Shown one piece after another: positions 8,736-17,402 of a stretch of 64,000 nucleotides of DNA. How positions within the stretch are numbered: position 1 is the first letter of the stretch; each line of letters begins with the position of its first letter. The notes under the pieces were generated by a model. The model was not told where the DNA came from. It searched no databases and saw only the letters and a program-made list of their open reading frames with translations. The DNA lies in contig JAFAFR010000050.1 of NCBI GenBank assembly GCA_023423405.1, positions 1-64,000 on the forward strand, written 5' to 3'. The position numbers were made by a program, and so were the translations under genes. This stretch comes from Bacteroidota bacterium (lineage in GTDB: Bacteria > Bacteroidota > Bacteroidia > Chitinophagales > Chitinophagaceae).

Positions 8736-8766
8736 TTTGTGATTAATCCGTTGATTGTTACTTTTG
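8736..8766 (+). promoter_or_regulatory. Consensus promoter of rpsP
   Basis: TTTG at 8736-8739, exactly 19 bases, then TACTTTTG at 8759-8766: a full match to the Bacteroidota -33/-7 consensus, 54 bases before the rpsP ATG. This is the strongest promoter found in the window, as expected for a ribosomal protein gene. Confidence 0.8.
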
Positions 8767-8820
8767 CAGTCCTTATCAACGGAAACCCTATTTGTTCACG
8801 CATTTAAATTTTTATTTACG

Positions 8821-9270
8821 ATGCCAGTTAAAATGAGATTGCAGCGTCACGGCAGCAAGAAAAGGCCTTTCTACTTCATCGTAGTGGCTGATGCCCGTGC
8901 ACCCCGGGATGGAAAATTCATCCAGAAGATCGGTACCTACAACCCCCTGACAGTTCCCGCTACCATTCAGTTAGACCGCCAGCGCGCGCTGGACTGGCTG
9001 CACAAAGGTGCAGAGCCTACTGATACCGTACGTCGTATCCTGTCTTTCAAAGGAGTATTGTACCTGAAACACCTGCTGCGCGGCGTGAAACTGGGCCTGT
9101 TCGATGATGTTACCGCTATGACCAAATTTGAAGTTTGGCACAAGGAGCACGAAGCCCAGTTGAAGAAGCGCAGTGATGAACACCGCAAGCAGCGCCAGGT
9201 GCGCCGTTTCCCCGCAGGTGGTGGAGCCAGAAGGCCCCAGCCCCGTCAGGAAGGTGGTGCAGCGGAGTGA
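8821..9270 (+). CDS. rpsP: 30S ribosomal protein S16 with basic C-terminal extension
   Basis: The start at 8821 (MPVKMRLQRHGSKKRPFY) is the family start; upstream in-frame codons fall in the promoter leader. Residues 1-80 are the S16 domain (RDGKFIQKIGTYNP, DRQRALDWLHKGAEPTDTV), which binds 16S rRNA and aids 30S assembly. The protein has 149 residues against about 82 in E. coli; the extra C-terminal part is rich in Arg, Lys, Gln and Gly. Longer S16 forms are usual in this phylum as far as I know. rimM follows after a terminator-like hairpin, the standard rpsP-rimM pairing. Confidence 0.96.
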   Translation: MPVKMRLQRHGSKKRPFYFIVVADARAPRDGKFIQKIGTYNPLTVPATIQLDRQRALDWLHKGAEPTDTVRRILSFKGVLYLKHLLRGVKLGLFDDVTAMTKFEVWHKEHEAQLKKRSDEHRKQRQVRRFPAGGGARRPQPRQEGGAAE

Positions 9271-9293
9271 TACGCGTAAATCCCCGAAATTTC

Positions 9294-9326
9294 ATCCCGG
9301 TGTAGCGATATGCCGGGATTTTTTTA
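9294..9326 (+). terminator. Terminator/attenuator between rpsP and rimM
   Basis: ATCCCGG (9294-9300) pairs with CCGGGAT (9313-9319) and is followed by a run of about 8 T, only a few bases before the rimM ATG at 9333. It may lower rimM expression relative to rpsP. No separate rimM promoter was seen. Confidence 0.75.
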
Positions 9327-9332
9327 TACCAT

Positions 9333-9860
9333 ATGAATTATTTGTCTGTCGGAAAAATCGTAGCGGCTTTTGGCGTCCAGGGAGAATTGGTGCTGCGCCA
9401 TGCGCTGGGGAAAAAAACCTCGCTCAAGGGGCTGGAAACGATTTTTATTGAAGTAAAAAAGGGTGAATTCCTTCCTTATTTTCTCACCGACGCACGCGCG
9501 CGCGCAAACGACGAAGTGCTGCTTTCCCTCGAAGGCATCGATACCCGTGAAAAAGCCATGTTCCTGAACCAGAAACAGGTATGGCTGGAAGAAAAAGATT
9601 TCAAACGCTTTGCGGCGCCCGACGCCAATATTTCCTTCCTGGGCTACCAGGTGGTGAACCGCCCCGACGCAGGCGGGGAAGAAGAACTGGGCGAGATCCT
9701 CGAAGTGATTGAGCAACCCCACCAGGTGCTCTGCCGGATCGACCTGGCGGGAAAAGAAGCCCTGCTGCCCATCCACGAAGGCACCCTCTTATCGGCCGAT
9801 CCCCGGAAAAAACGCCTCTATCTCTGCCTGCCCGACGGGCTGCTGGACCTGTACCGCTGA
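9333..9860 (+). CDS. rimM: Ribosome maturation factor RimM
   Basis: 175 residues with the RimM N-terminal beta-barrel (NYLSVGKIVAAFGVQGELVLRH) and C-terminal PRC-barrel (FLGYQVVN...LGEILEVIEQPHQVLCRI...ALLPIHEGTL). RimM binds S19 and assists maturation of the 30S head domain. The family neighbour rpsP is immediately upstream, but a terminator-like hairpin ends just before the start codon. The start has no visible Shine-Dalgarno sequence, as elsewhere in the window. trmD and rplS, which follow rimM in many bacteria, are absent here. Confidence 0.95.
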   Translation: MNYLSVGKIVAAFGVQGELVLRHALGKKTSLKGLETIFIEVKKGEFLPYFLTDARARANDEVLLSLEGIDTREKAMFLNQKQVWLEEKDFKRFAAPDANISFLGYQVVNRPDAGGEEELGEILEVIEQPHQVLCRIDLAGKEALLPIHEGTLLSADPRKKRLYLCLPDGLLDLYR

Positions 9861-10013
9861 GGGCACCACGCCATTCCGATTGTCCAGATTTGAACGTTTC
9901 CTGTATCGATTGCGAACAGCAGGCCAGAGCCATTGTATTTGTACATGTTGATTATCAGTTGATTGCGAGTTGGTCCCTGCTTTGATGCCCTATGCCATAA
10001 AACCTGCCGCACC

Positions 10014-12374
10014 ATGCTTCGCAACTATCTTCTTACCGCCTGGCGTTCGCTGCTCCGGAACCGGGTATATGGATTTATCAATATAGCCGGACTTGCAACG
10101 GGACTGGCCGTGGCCCTGGTGATTGGTCTCTGGGCCTACCACGAATATTCCTACGATAAGTTCCTGCCGGATTATGACAGGATCTACCAGGTGCGCCGGA
10201 ATTTTGACAGCAACGGCGAGATACTCAATTTCACCACTACCTCCCTCAAATTGTCGGATGCCATCCGGCAGGTGCCTGAAATAGAAAGGGTAGTGGTATC
10301 GGACTGGATGGGTCCGCACGGGCTGATGGTAGGTGAGAAAAAACTCATCTCCAGCGGCGCGATCGCCGATGATGGTTTCCTGGATATGTTCCGGTTCCCG
10401 GCGCTGCGCGGTAATGTGGGCACCGCTATGAAAGATCCCTATTCCATCGTGCTTACGGAGTCACTCGCGAAAGCGCTGTTCGGTAATGCCGATCCGCTGG
10501 GCCAGATGGTGCGTTTTGAAAACAAGCAGGACCTGAAAGTGACGGCAGTGTTGAAAGATGTTCCGGCTAATTCCAGCTTACAGTTTTCTTACGTGATTCC
10601 CTTATCCTACTATGAATCGGCATCGCATATGAAGAACGCGCGGACTTCTTTCGCCAATAATGCCTGGCAACAGTTTGCGCAGTTGAGAGAAGGGGTGAGC
10701 CAGGAGCAGGTGGCGCCCAAACTGCGTTTCATTACGCGTTCCGAACAAAACTACAACGCGCAGAAATCGGAAGTGGTGCTGCAGCCCATGGCGCGCTGGC
10801 ACCTGTACAGCCAGTACATCAATGGCCGCGACCTCGGCGGTTTTATCGACTATGTGCGCATGTTCCTGCTGATTGGCCTGGCCGTGCTGCTGATCGCCTG
10901 CATCAATTTCATCAACCTCAGTACGGCGCGTTCGGAAAAAAGAGCGCGGGAAGTGGGCGTGCGGAAAGCTGTGGGCTCCCTGCGCAGCGACCTGCTGCTC
11001 CAGTTTTTGCTGGAGTCGTTCTGCATGACGCTGATCGCCTTTGTACTGGCTTCGCTGCTGGTAGAGATCAGCCTGCCTTATTTCAACAGGCTAACGGGCA
11101 GGGACGTACGAATTCCTTACGGCGATCCGCGTTATTGGGTATTGCTGCTGGTGCTGGTGCTCGTAACGTCGCTGGCCGCGGGTGCGCGTCCGGCTATTTT
11201 TATGAGCGGTTTTCGTCCCGTGCAGGTGTTGAAGGGAAGGCTCTACAAAGGGCGCGCCTCCGCGCTTCCCCGCAAAGTGCTGGTAGTGGTACAATTCACC
11301 TGTTCTATAGCGCTGATCGTAAGTACGGCGGTGGTGTACCGTCAGGTGCAGCACGTAAAGGACAGGCCTACGGGTTTTGACCTCAATAGCCTGGTGATGA
11401 CTTACACCAGCGGCGACCTGGGAAAAAATTATACGGCCTTACGGAACGAACTACTGCAGAAAAAGCTGGTAAGTTCCATTACGCAGGCCAGCAGCCCGGC
11501 CACGGACATATACTGGCATTCGGGCCTGGACAACTGGCCCGGCAAATACCCGGATGAGAACATAGAAATGGCCACCGTGATCATTGGCGAAGACTATTTC
11601 AAAACCATGGGAATTTCGTTTGTTCAGGGCCGTGAGTTTGCGTCGCTGAACGATACCACCCGGGTCATTTTTAATGAAACGGCTATGCAGCAGATGCGGA
11701 TCAATGACCCGGTGGGTAAAAAGATCACCTGGGGTGAAGAGCCCTATGAAATAATAGGTGTGGTAAAGGACGCGCTGATCGCGTCGCCGTTCTCAAAGGC
11801 AGAACCCATGATGTTCCTGACCAACCCCGGTACGCAGGGCGCGCTGATCTACCGACTGACCAACCGGCTTCCTGCCGACCGGATGTTGGCCGAACTAACG
11901 ACTATCTTCAACCGCTATAACCCCAGCTTCCCTTACGACTATCATTTTGCCGACAGTGACTATGCCGCCAAGTTCAACACCGAGATCATGATCGGCAGGC
12001 TCTCGGGCATATTTGCCGCACTCGCTGTGCTGATCTCCTGCCTGGGATTATTTGGCCTGGCTGCATATATGGCCGAGCAGCGCAACAAAGAGATTGGTAT
12101 CCGCAAGGTGCTGGGGGCTTCCGTGCTGCAGGTGTGGATGTTGTTATCGAAAGATTTTATGCTGCTGGTGGGCATTAGCATACTTATTGCCGCACCATTG
12201 GCCTGGTATTTCCTCAGCCGCTGGCTGAACGGCTACGAATACCGCGTTGTGCTGGGCGCCGGCGTATTCCTGCTGGCCGGTGTGCTGGCTATGGTCATTA
12301 CACTACTGACGGTCAGTGTTCAGTCGGTCAGGGCCGCGCTGGCCAACCCGGTGTCGAGCCTGAAAGACGAATGA
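10014..12374 (+). CDS. ABC transporter permease, FtsX/MacB type (large two-domain form)
   Basis: The start at 10014 (MLRNYLLTAWRSLLRNRVYG) matches the usual beginning of this family, giving 786 residues. One TM helix is followed by a periplasmic MacB_PCD-like domain and an FtsX domain with three TMs (about residues 285-420), then the whole module repeats with the last FtsX domain near residues 665-780 (AEQRNKEIGIRKVLGAS). Such Bacteroidota permeases are thought to export lipophilic or peptide substrates, or act in mechanotransmission with a separate ATPase. No ATPase gene is adjacent. The 3' end overlaps the convergent DinB-like gene by 55 bases. Confidence 0.9.
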   Translation: MLRNYLLTAWRSLLRNRVYGFINIAGLATGLAVALVIGLWAYHEYSYDKFLPDYDRIYQVRRNFDSNGEILNFTTTSLKLSDAIRQVPEIERVVVSDWMGPHGLMVGEKKLISSGAIADDGFLDMFRFPALRGNVGTAMKDPYSIVLTESLAKALFGNADPLGQMVRFENKQDLKVTAVLKDVPANSSLQFSYVIPLSYYESASHMKNARTSFANNAWQQFAQLREGVSQEQVAPKLRFITRSEQNYNAQKSEVVLQPMARWHLYSQYINGRDLGGFIDYVRMFLLIGLAVLLIACINFINLSTARSEKRAREVGVRKAVGSLRSDLLLQFLLESFCMTLIAFVLASLLVEISLPYFNRLTGRDVRIPYGDPRYWVLLLVLVLVTSLAAGARPAIFMSGFRPVQVLKGRLYKGRASALPRKVLVVVQFTCSIALIVSTAVVYRQVQHVKDRPTGFDLNSLVMTYTSGDLGKNYTALRNELLQKKLVSSITQASSPATDIYWHSGLDNWPGKYPDENIEMATVIIGEDYFKTMGISFVQGREFASLNDTTRVIFNETAMQQMRINDPVGKKITWGEEPYEIIGVVKDALIASPFSKAEPMMFLTNPGTQGALIYRLTNRLPADRMLAELTTIFNRYNPSFPYDYHFADSDYAAKFNTEIMIGRLSGIFAALAVLISCLGLFGLAAYMAEQRNKEIGIRKVLGASVLQVWMLLSKDFMLLVGISILIAAPLAWYFLSRWLNGYEYRVVLGAGVFLLAGVLAMVITLLTVSVQSVRAALANPVSSLKDE

Positions 12375-12931
12375 TACCGGCCCAGCAGGTGTTCGATCTG
12401 TATCCAGTGCCGTTGGTTGTGGGCCACAATAAAGGCGAACGTATCGCCCAGTTGCAACCGTATAAAGGGCGCTATGGAAATGGGAATGCGGATGGCGCTG
12501 ATATCATGTTTCTGGGCCAGTTGCAGGAGGTGTACCAGTTTCCGTTGCCAGCGCAGAAACTCGGCGGTTACGGTGGCGGCATCGAGTCCCGGCGAAGGAG
12601 AGTGGCTCTTCATGGCTTTCATCTTATTGTATACGACACCGTTCCGGGGCGCCAGCATGCGGGTAAAATAAGCGCCCAGCCACCCGGGTTTAAAATAGGG
12701 GCGGGCCGGCCGTTTGGAAGCTTCCATCAGCAGCTCCATCTTAGGCAGGTAATACCGGTAGTAGCTGTTGAGGTGCTCCAGCACCTGCAGGGTATTCCAG
12801 CGACCCGGTCCATCGTTGGTTTCCAGGAGCTCGGTGGGCGTTTCAGCGGCAATGCTACTGACCTGTTCCAGCAGAAAAAGACTGTGGCCGCGGAGCTCGT
12901 CCAGGAAGGGTTGTGCAGGGAATGCTTTCAT
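12320..12931 (-). CDS. DinB-fold (DinB/YfiT superfamily) protein
   Basis: 203 residues with the four-helix DinB pattern: a histidine in the second helix (NTLQVLEHLNSYYRYYL) and a C-terminal pair in IVAHNQRHWIQIEHLL that together form the metal site. Family members are often metal-dependent thiol S-transferases or stress-induced proteins of unknown function. No signal peptide is seen. An exact -7 box lies 16 bases upstream and a Crp/Fnr regulator is the next gene on the same strand, so the pair may be functionally linked. The last 55 bases overlap the convergent permease gene. Confidence 0.82.
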   Translation of the reverse strand: MKAFPAQPFLDELRGHSLFLLEQVSSIAAETPTELLETNDGPGRWNTLQVLEHLNSYYRYYLPKMELLMEASKRPARPYFKPGWLGAYFTRMLAPRNGVVYNKMKAMKSHSPSPGLDAATVTAEFLRWQRKLVHLLQLAQKHDISAIRIPISIAPFIRLQLGDTFAFIVAHNQRHWIQIEHLLGRYHSSFRLDTGLASAALTD

Positions 12932-12947
12932 CTTCTTTGATTTTTTA

Positions 12948-12955
12948 CAAATCTA
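12948..12955 (-). promoter_or_regulatory. -7 box (TAGATTTG, minus strand) for the DinB-like gene
   Basis: An exact TAnnTTTG match on the minus strand, 16 bases before the ATG at 12931. Confidence 0.5.
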
Positions 12956-12975
12956 GTCCGGGCCATTGGGCCCAT

Positions 12976-12993
12976 TCTTGGTGCAGACCAAGA
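12976..12993. promoter_or_regulatory. Palindrome TCTTGGT-N4-ACCAAGA (operator or hairpin)
   Basis: A perfect 7-base inverted repeat with a GCAG spacer sits at about the -33 position of the DinB-like promoter and 81 bases downstream of the Crp/Fnr stop codon. It lacks a T tract on either strand, so an activator or repressor site is as likely as a terminator. Confidence 0.35.
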
Positions 12994-13073
12994 TTTCCGC
13001 CACGGCCTGTTTTCCCAGACCTGCACCGGTTCGCCGGAGACCCGCCGTTTTACCGGGGATCCGCCGCTTTCCA

Positions 13074-13652
13074 TCAAAGCCGTACCGAGCCCAGCAATTT
13101 GCTGAAAGTGGTGGGATCAATCCCCAGGTAGGAAGCCAGGTATTTATGGGGTACGATCTGCAGGATGTGCGGACTCCTTTTCAGCAGCACCCGGAATTTT
13201 TCTTCTGACGAATAGACCATGAGTTCAATCTGCCGCTCCAGGATGCCGGAGCAGGTGAAAGAGAGCGACCGGTACATGGCTTCGGCGATCGAAGGGTGCT
13301 TGCGCCGGCAGTTTTCCACCAGCGAAAATGGGGCGCGGAGAAAATGGGTGCTGGTAAGCGTTTCCAGGAAATAGCGGCTGGGCCGCTGCAGCAGGAAACT
13401 GTCGATAATGCCCGAAAAAGAATGCGGATAAGTAAATACAATGGTGGCCTCTTTTTCCTGGTGCAGGTGAAAGCCGCGCTGTACCCCTTCCAGCACCCAG
13501 TAAAGGTATTTTTCCGTTTCGCCGGCTGCGGTGATGATCTCTTTTCTTTTATACCGCACGGGCGACCAGATGGCGCTGAAATCGAGCCACGCGGCTTCCT
13601 CCAGGGGATGGATGGCATTGAGCTGTTGCCGCAACTGGTCGAGGGGATCCAT
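13074..13652 (-). CDS. Crp/Fnr family transcriptional regulator
   Basis: 192 residues: a cyclic-nucleotide-binding-like beta-roll (about residues 25-115: YKRKEIITAAGETEKYLYWVLEG) and a C-terminal helix-turn-helix (KYLASYLGIDPTTFSKLLGS). The recognition helix ends without the usual SRIRK tail, so the DNA-binding motif may be divergent. Arg and Glu residues that bind cAMP in E. coli CRP are not evident. It reads towards the DinB-like gene and is divergent from DNA polymerase IV across 39 bases. Effector unknown. Confidence 0.88.
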   Translation of the reverse strand: MDPLDQLRQQLNAIHPLEEAAWLDFSAIWSPVRYKRKEIITAAGETEKYLYWVLEGVQRGFHLHQEKEATIVFTYPHSFSGIIDSFLLQRPSRYFLETLTSTHFLRAPFSLVENCRRKHPSIAEAMYRSLSFTCSGILERQIELMVYSSEEKFRVLLKRSPHILQIVPHKYLASYLGIDPTTFSKLLGSVRL

Positions 13653-13656
13653 GTTT

Positions 13657-13687
13657 CAAAGTAAAAGATTTCTGGCCGGTATATTTG
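13657..13687. promoter_or_regulatory. Divergent promoter pair, crp-like / dinB
   Basis: Plus strand: TATATTTG at 13680-13687, exact -7 box ending 4 bases before the dinB ATG. Minus strand: TTACTTTG (one mismatch to TAnnTTTG) at 13664-13657, ending 4 bases before the regulator ATG. Both transcripts would be leaderless or nearly so. Confidence 0.5.
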
Positions 13688-13691
13688 CACT

Positions 13692-14825
13692 ATGATCGCC
13701 CATTTCGACCTGGATGCTTTTTTTGTATCGGTGGAATGCCTCCTGAACCCCGCTTTAAAGGGTTTGCCGCTGGCAGTGGGCGGCAACAGCGACCGTTCCG
13801 TGGTGGCGGCCTGCAGCTATGAAGCCCGGAAGTTCGGCGTTCATTCGGCCATGCCTATGCGAAAAGCGAAAATACTTTGCCCGCACATGACCATTGTACG
13901 CGGCACGCGGGGAGCCTATAGCCATTATTCAAGAATGGTGACCGAAATGATTGCCGGCGCTGCACCCGTTTTCGAAAAGGCGTCGATCGATGAATTTTTT
14001 ATCGATCTCGCCGGCATGGAAAGATTTTTCAAACCACTGGAATGGACCATCGACCTGCGTACCCGCATCATGAAGGAAACAGGATTACCCATTTCTTTTG
14101 GTATGGCATCCACCAAAATGATCGCCAAAATTGCCACAGACGCAGCGAAGCCCAACGGTTATCTTTTGGTAGAACCGGGAAAGGAAGCAGCTTTCCTCGA
14201 CCCGATGCCGGTGGGAAAAATACCGGGGGTAGGCGAACAAACCCAGCGGCAACTGCTGCAATTGGGCATCGAAACCATACAGGAACTGCGCCAGGCGCAG
14301 CCGGTTTTGCTGAACCGCTACCTGGGCAGGTGGGGACAGGAACTGTGGGAAAAAGCGAATGGCCGTTACCGTGGTACTGTAAATGCATACCAGGAAAACA
14401 AATCTGTTTCTACCGAAAACACTTTTGAAAAAGACATGCTGGATCCCGCTTTCCTGCAGGCGGAACTGAACAGGATGACCGAAAAACTGGGATACGAATT
14501 GCGCCGGGATAATAAAATGGCAGGCTGCCTGGCCGTGAAGATCCGTTATCCCAATTTCGAGACCACATCCCGGCAAACCGTTATTCCTTATACTTTTTAC
14601 GACGATGAACTGCTGGCCCATGCCCGGAAATTGTTCACCGAACTGCACCGGAAGAACCAGCCCATCCGGCTGCTGGGAGTGCGGGTGAGCGAACTGACCG
14701 CCGAGGCCCTGCAGACCCACCTGTTCCAGGATGTAAACCGGAAAGCCGATCTCTATAAGGCCATCGATGCTGTGAAAGATAAATTTGGTAAGGATGCTAT
14801 TAATAAAGCCGGAGGACTTCCCTAA
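13692..14825 (+). CDS. dinB: DNA polymerase IV (Y-family translesion polymerase)
   Basis: 377 residues, full length. The palm carries catalytic acidic residues D6 in HFDLDAFFVSVE and D100/E101 in KASIDEFFIDL; fingers, thumb (helix-hairpin-helix IPGVGEQTQRQLLQLG) and little-finger domains follow. LQTHLFQD near residue 345 fits a beta-clamp binding motif (Q-x-x-L-F). It performs error-prone bypass of DNA lesions. The catalytic aspartate at residue 6 fixes the start close to 13692, which sits 4 bases after a consensus -7 box. No LexA-type operator is obvious in the short intergenic region. Confidence 0.96.
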   Translation: MIAHFDLDAFFVSVECLLNPALKGLPLAVGGNSDRSVVAACSYEARKFGVHSAMPMRKAKILCPHMTIVRGTRGAYSHYSRMVTEMIAGAAPVFEKASIDEFFIDLAGMERFFKPLEWTIDLRTRIMKETGLPISFGMASTKMIAKIATDAAKPNGYLLVEPGKEAAFLDPMPVGKIPGVGEQTQRQLLQLGIETIQELRQAQPVLLNRYLGRWGQELWEKANGRYRGTVNAYQENKSVSTENTFEKDMLDPAFLQAELNRMTEKLGYELRRDNKMAGCLAVKIRYPNFETTSRQTVIPYTFYDDELLAHARKLFTELHRKNQPIRLLGVRVSELTAEALQTHLFQDVNRKADLYKAIDAVKDKFGKDAINKAGGLP

Positions 14826-14889
14826 TATTCCCCTATCTGTTTTATAGGAATTTAGTATATTAGCATTCCATTTGATAAATCTACTTAAT

Positions 14890-15528
14890 ATGAGTCTACG
14901 TTTAGGCGATACGGCGCCCAATTTCAAAGCCGTAACTACAGAAGGAGAAATTGATTTTTACGATTTTCTGGGCAATGGCTGGGGTGTTCTTTTTTCTCAC
15001 CCTGCTGACTACACGCCGGTTTGTACCACTGAACTGGGCAAAACAGCCAAACTGAAGCAGGAGTTCGACAAGCGCAACGTGAAAGTGCTGGCGGTAAGTG
15101 TGGATCCGTTGGATAAGCACCTGGGCTGGAGAAATGATATCAACGAAACCCAGCAGTGCACGGTTGAATTTCCCATCATTGCAGATGAGAAAAAAGAAGT
15201 GGCCAATCTCTACGGCATGATCCATCCGAATGCCAGTGAAACCTTTACGGTCCGCTCTCTTTTTGTTATTGGTCCCGATAAGAAAGTGAAACTGACAATC
15301 ACATATCCGGCTTCTACCGGTCGGAATTTCTTTGAAGTATTGCGTGTGATCGATTCGCTGCAGTTGACTGCCAATTACAGTGTAGCTACACCGGCCGACT
15401 GGAAAGCGGGTGAAGATGTAATTGTGGTGCCCGCAGTAAGCACAGAAGATGCCATTAAAAAATTCCCCAAAGGAGTACAGGTAGTGAAGCCTTACCTGCG
15501 TTATACGCCGCAGCCCAATATTGATTGA
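14890..15528 (+). CDS. Peroxiredoxin, 1-Cys Prx6 type
   Basis: The start at 14890 (MSLRLGDTAPNFKAVTTEG) gives 212 residues. The peroxidatic cysteine is C45 in HPADYTPVCTTE; the C-terminal Prx6 extension (residues 160-212) lacks an obvious resolving cysteine, in line with 1-Cys peroxiredoxins. It reduces hydrogen peroxide and alkyl peroxides in the cytosol. A promoter-like TATATTAG (one mismatch to the -7 box) lies at 14856-14863. A very strong terminator follows. It could cooperate with the exported SOD elsewhere in the window only indirectly, since the compartments differ. Confidence 0.95.
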   Translation: MSLRLGDTAPNFKAVTTEGEIDFYDFLGNGWGVLFSHPADYTPVCTTELGKTAKLKQEFDKRNVKVLAVSVDPLDKHLGWRNDINETQQCTVEFPIIADEKKEVANLYGMIHPNASETFTVRSLFVIGPDKKVKLTITYPASTGRNFFEVLRVIDSLQLTANYSVATPADWKAGEDVIVVPAVSTEDAIKKFPKGVQVVKPYLRYTPQPNID

Positions 15529-15566
15529 TGCGCGCCGGCAAAACGAGTGCTTTAATACAAACAGCA

Positions 15567-15610
15567 ATAGTCAAAAGGGGCGGGGAAATACCGCCCCTTT
15601 TGACTATTTT
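15567..15610 (+). terminator. Strong rho-independent terminator after the peroxiredoxin gene
   Basis: Perfect 17-base arms (ATAGTCAAAAGGGGCGG at 15567-15583 and its complement at 15591-15607) with a 7-base loop, followed by TTTT. Confidence 0.9.
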
Positions 15611-15667
15611 AACTTTTCGGGCATCGTGGCGGTATCATTTTGGTTTACATACTTCAAAATCAAGAGT

Positions 15668-16126
15668 ATGAAAACAAGAACAATGACCTGCCTCGCGTTA
15701 TTGGCATTGACCACCTGGATGGCAGCCTGCAGCGACGACGATTCCACTACTGAGCCAACGCTCGATTCCAAAGAAGTAGTACTGGTGAATGATACGAGCG
15801 GATCGGCCGCGGATGCAGGCCTGGTTAAATTCCAGGAACTTGCCGACGGTAATGCTTCCATCCAGATACAATTGGATTCTCCCTACCGCAATACCGAACT
15901 GAGTTATCCTGCAGCGATTGTGTCTTATGATTCAGTCCTGCTGCGCGATTCTGTGTACGCCGACCTGGGAACACTCAGCGGCACCAGCGGACTCCTTTCT
16001 GTAAGCCCTGTTATCTGGAAGTCCACCAACGAGCCCATCAGCTATGACAGCCTGTTTTCGCTGCAGGGCTATCGCGTACGGATAGGAGTAGATACATTGG
16101 TGGAAGCGGAAGCGGCGATACAATAA
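15668..16126 (+). CDS. Small putative surface lipoprotein
   Basis: Starting at 15668 the product has 152 residues with a lipoprotein signal peptide (MKTRTMTCLALLALTTWMAAC; lipobox MAAC, lipidated Cys 21). The residues after the cysteine are SDDD, which fits the acidic lipoprotein-export signal that sends lipoproteins to the cell surface in Bacteroidota. The mature part is acidic and rich in Ser/Asp with beta-strand-like alternation; I recognise no domain. It stands alone between the peroxiredoxin terminator and a convergent secreted protein gene. Confidence 0.72.
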   Translation: MKTRTMTCLALLALTTWMAACSDDDSTTEPTLDSKEVVLVNDTSGSAADAGLVKFQELADGNASIQIQLDSPYRNTELSYPAAIVSYDSVLLRDSVYADLGTLSGTSGLLSVSPVIWKSTNEPISYDSLFSLQGYRVRIGVDTLVEAEAAIQ

Positions 16127-16136
16127 CCGGATCACT

Positions 16137-16604
16137 TCAGGCGATGGCCAGCAACTGGAAGCCGTTGGGTAACTCTTTAGAAAAGTAGAAGAGCCGTACC
16201 GGAGCATGGGATGCTTTGCCGGTATAAGACCGGAGCGTTTGTACCTGCAATACCATCCCATCTCTGGCCTGGCCTTCATCAAAAGTCCATTCTTTTAATA
16301 CCTGGTTTTTTTCATCCAGGATGGCAATGGCAGCTTTTTTTCCCAACTGTCCGCAATAGCTGCTCCTGATCACCATTTCCGCCTTAGCCGGCATTCCTGC
16401 CAGCGAAATGGTTTTGGGCGTTTCTTTGGAGCCATAGCTCCTTTCTACCGCCAGTTGGTTGTTGAGATGAATGGTGAAATGAATGCCGCCTTCGTCGGGC
16501 ACACTGTTCATGGGTGCAAAGGCCGATAACCCGAGGAGCAGGAAGCAAAGGGCGAAGCATGCTGCCACCCTGTTGCCGAATGTTGATTTTTTCATGGTTT
16601 TCAT
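16137..16604 (-). CDS. Secreted hypothetical protein (155 aa)
   Basis: Not recognised. The N-terminus (MKTMKKSTFGNRVAACFALCFLLLGLSAFA, shown here as two parts: basic start, then hydrophobic core) is a Sec signal peptide cleaved near residue 30. The mature domain looks beta-rich, with FTIHLNNQLAVERSY and a later VRLFYFSKEL segment. An alternative start is the Met at codon 4. It converges with the small lipoprotein gene, leaving 10 bases between stop codons. No promoter box was identified upstream. Confidence 0.7.
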   Translation of the reverse strand: MKTMKKSTFGNRVAACFALCFLLLGLSAFAPMNSVPDEGGIHFTIHLNNQLAVERSYGSKETPKTISLAGMPAKAEMVIRSSYCGQLGKKAAIAILDEKNQVLKEWTFDEGQARDGMVLQVQTLRSYTGKASHAPVRLFYFSKELPNGFQLLAIA

Positions 16605-16685
16605 TTTTATGAAAACAAAAAAAAGTCAACCAGGGGTGCTGGTAAAACCGCCTTGACCAGTGTAGCCTAAAACTTGACCAATGGT

Positions 16686-17402
16686 TTATTTGTCGAGCTT
16701 TTCCAGTTGCGACAGGGTTGCCCGCAGGTCTTTCGGCAGCGGCGCCAGCAGCGAAACTGGCTCACCGTTCATGCCGGTAAAGCGTAGTTCAGTGGAATGA
16801 AGGGCCAGGCGTTGAAGAATGGGTCTTTCCTCTTCCTCATTTTTGGACAGTTTGAAATTCTTTTTCAGGGAAGACAGGAAAATCGGTTGTCCGTCGCCGT
16901 AATAAGGATCACAGGCGATGGGATGCCCGAAATCTTGCATGTGCACCCTTATCTGGTGGGTGCGCCCGGTAAAGATGCGGAACTGCATCCAACTGTAGCG
17001 GGAAAAGCTTTGAAGGGTTTTATAGGCCGTTTGTGCAGGTTTCCCTTTTTTCAGAACAATCATCTGCCCTTTTTTGGCAAGATGCTCGCCCATGGCGGCA
17101 TCTATCAGACCTTCGGTTTCGTACACCTTGCCAAGCACCAGCCCGTTGTAATATTTTTCCGTGCTGCGCTCCTCAAACTGCCGGGAGAGGTAACGGTGGC
17201 AATTTTCGTTTTTGGCAAAAACAATAACGCCGCTGGTTTCGCGGTCGAGGCGGTGAACGGTATAAATTTCTCCAAAACGCTGCAACAGCAGGTCTTTTAA
17301 TGATGGCGCAGATTGTTCCCGGTCGGGAATGGACAACATGCCCGCTGCTTTGTTAACGGCAACATAATCGGGCGTATCTGCCAGTATTTCTATTGGCTTC
17401 AT
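16686..17402 (-). CDS. RluA-family pseudouridine synthase
   Basis: 238 residues. The catalytic motif VHRLDRETSGVIVFAK contains the nucleophilic aspartate D53, and GRTHQIRVHMQDFGHPIACDPYYG is the second RluA signature. No S4 domain is present. It isomerises uridine in rRNA or tRNA; which position cannot be told from sequence. Its ATG overlaps the stop codon of the upstream RluB-like gene by 4 bases (ATGA), so the two pseudouridine synthases are translationally coupled. Confidence 0.92.
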   Translation of the reverse strand: MKPIEILADTPDYVAVNKAAGMLSIPDREQSAPSLKDLLLQRFGEIYTVHRLDRETSGVIVFAKNENCHRYLSRQFEERSTEKYYNGLVLGKVYETEGLIDAAMGEHLAKKGQMIVLKKGKPAQTAYKTLQSFSRYSWMQFRIFTGRTHQIRVHMQDFGHPIACDPYYGDGQPIFLSSLKKNFKLSKNEEEERPILQRLALHSTELRFTGMNGEPVSLLAPLPKDLRATLSQLEKLDK

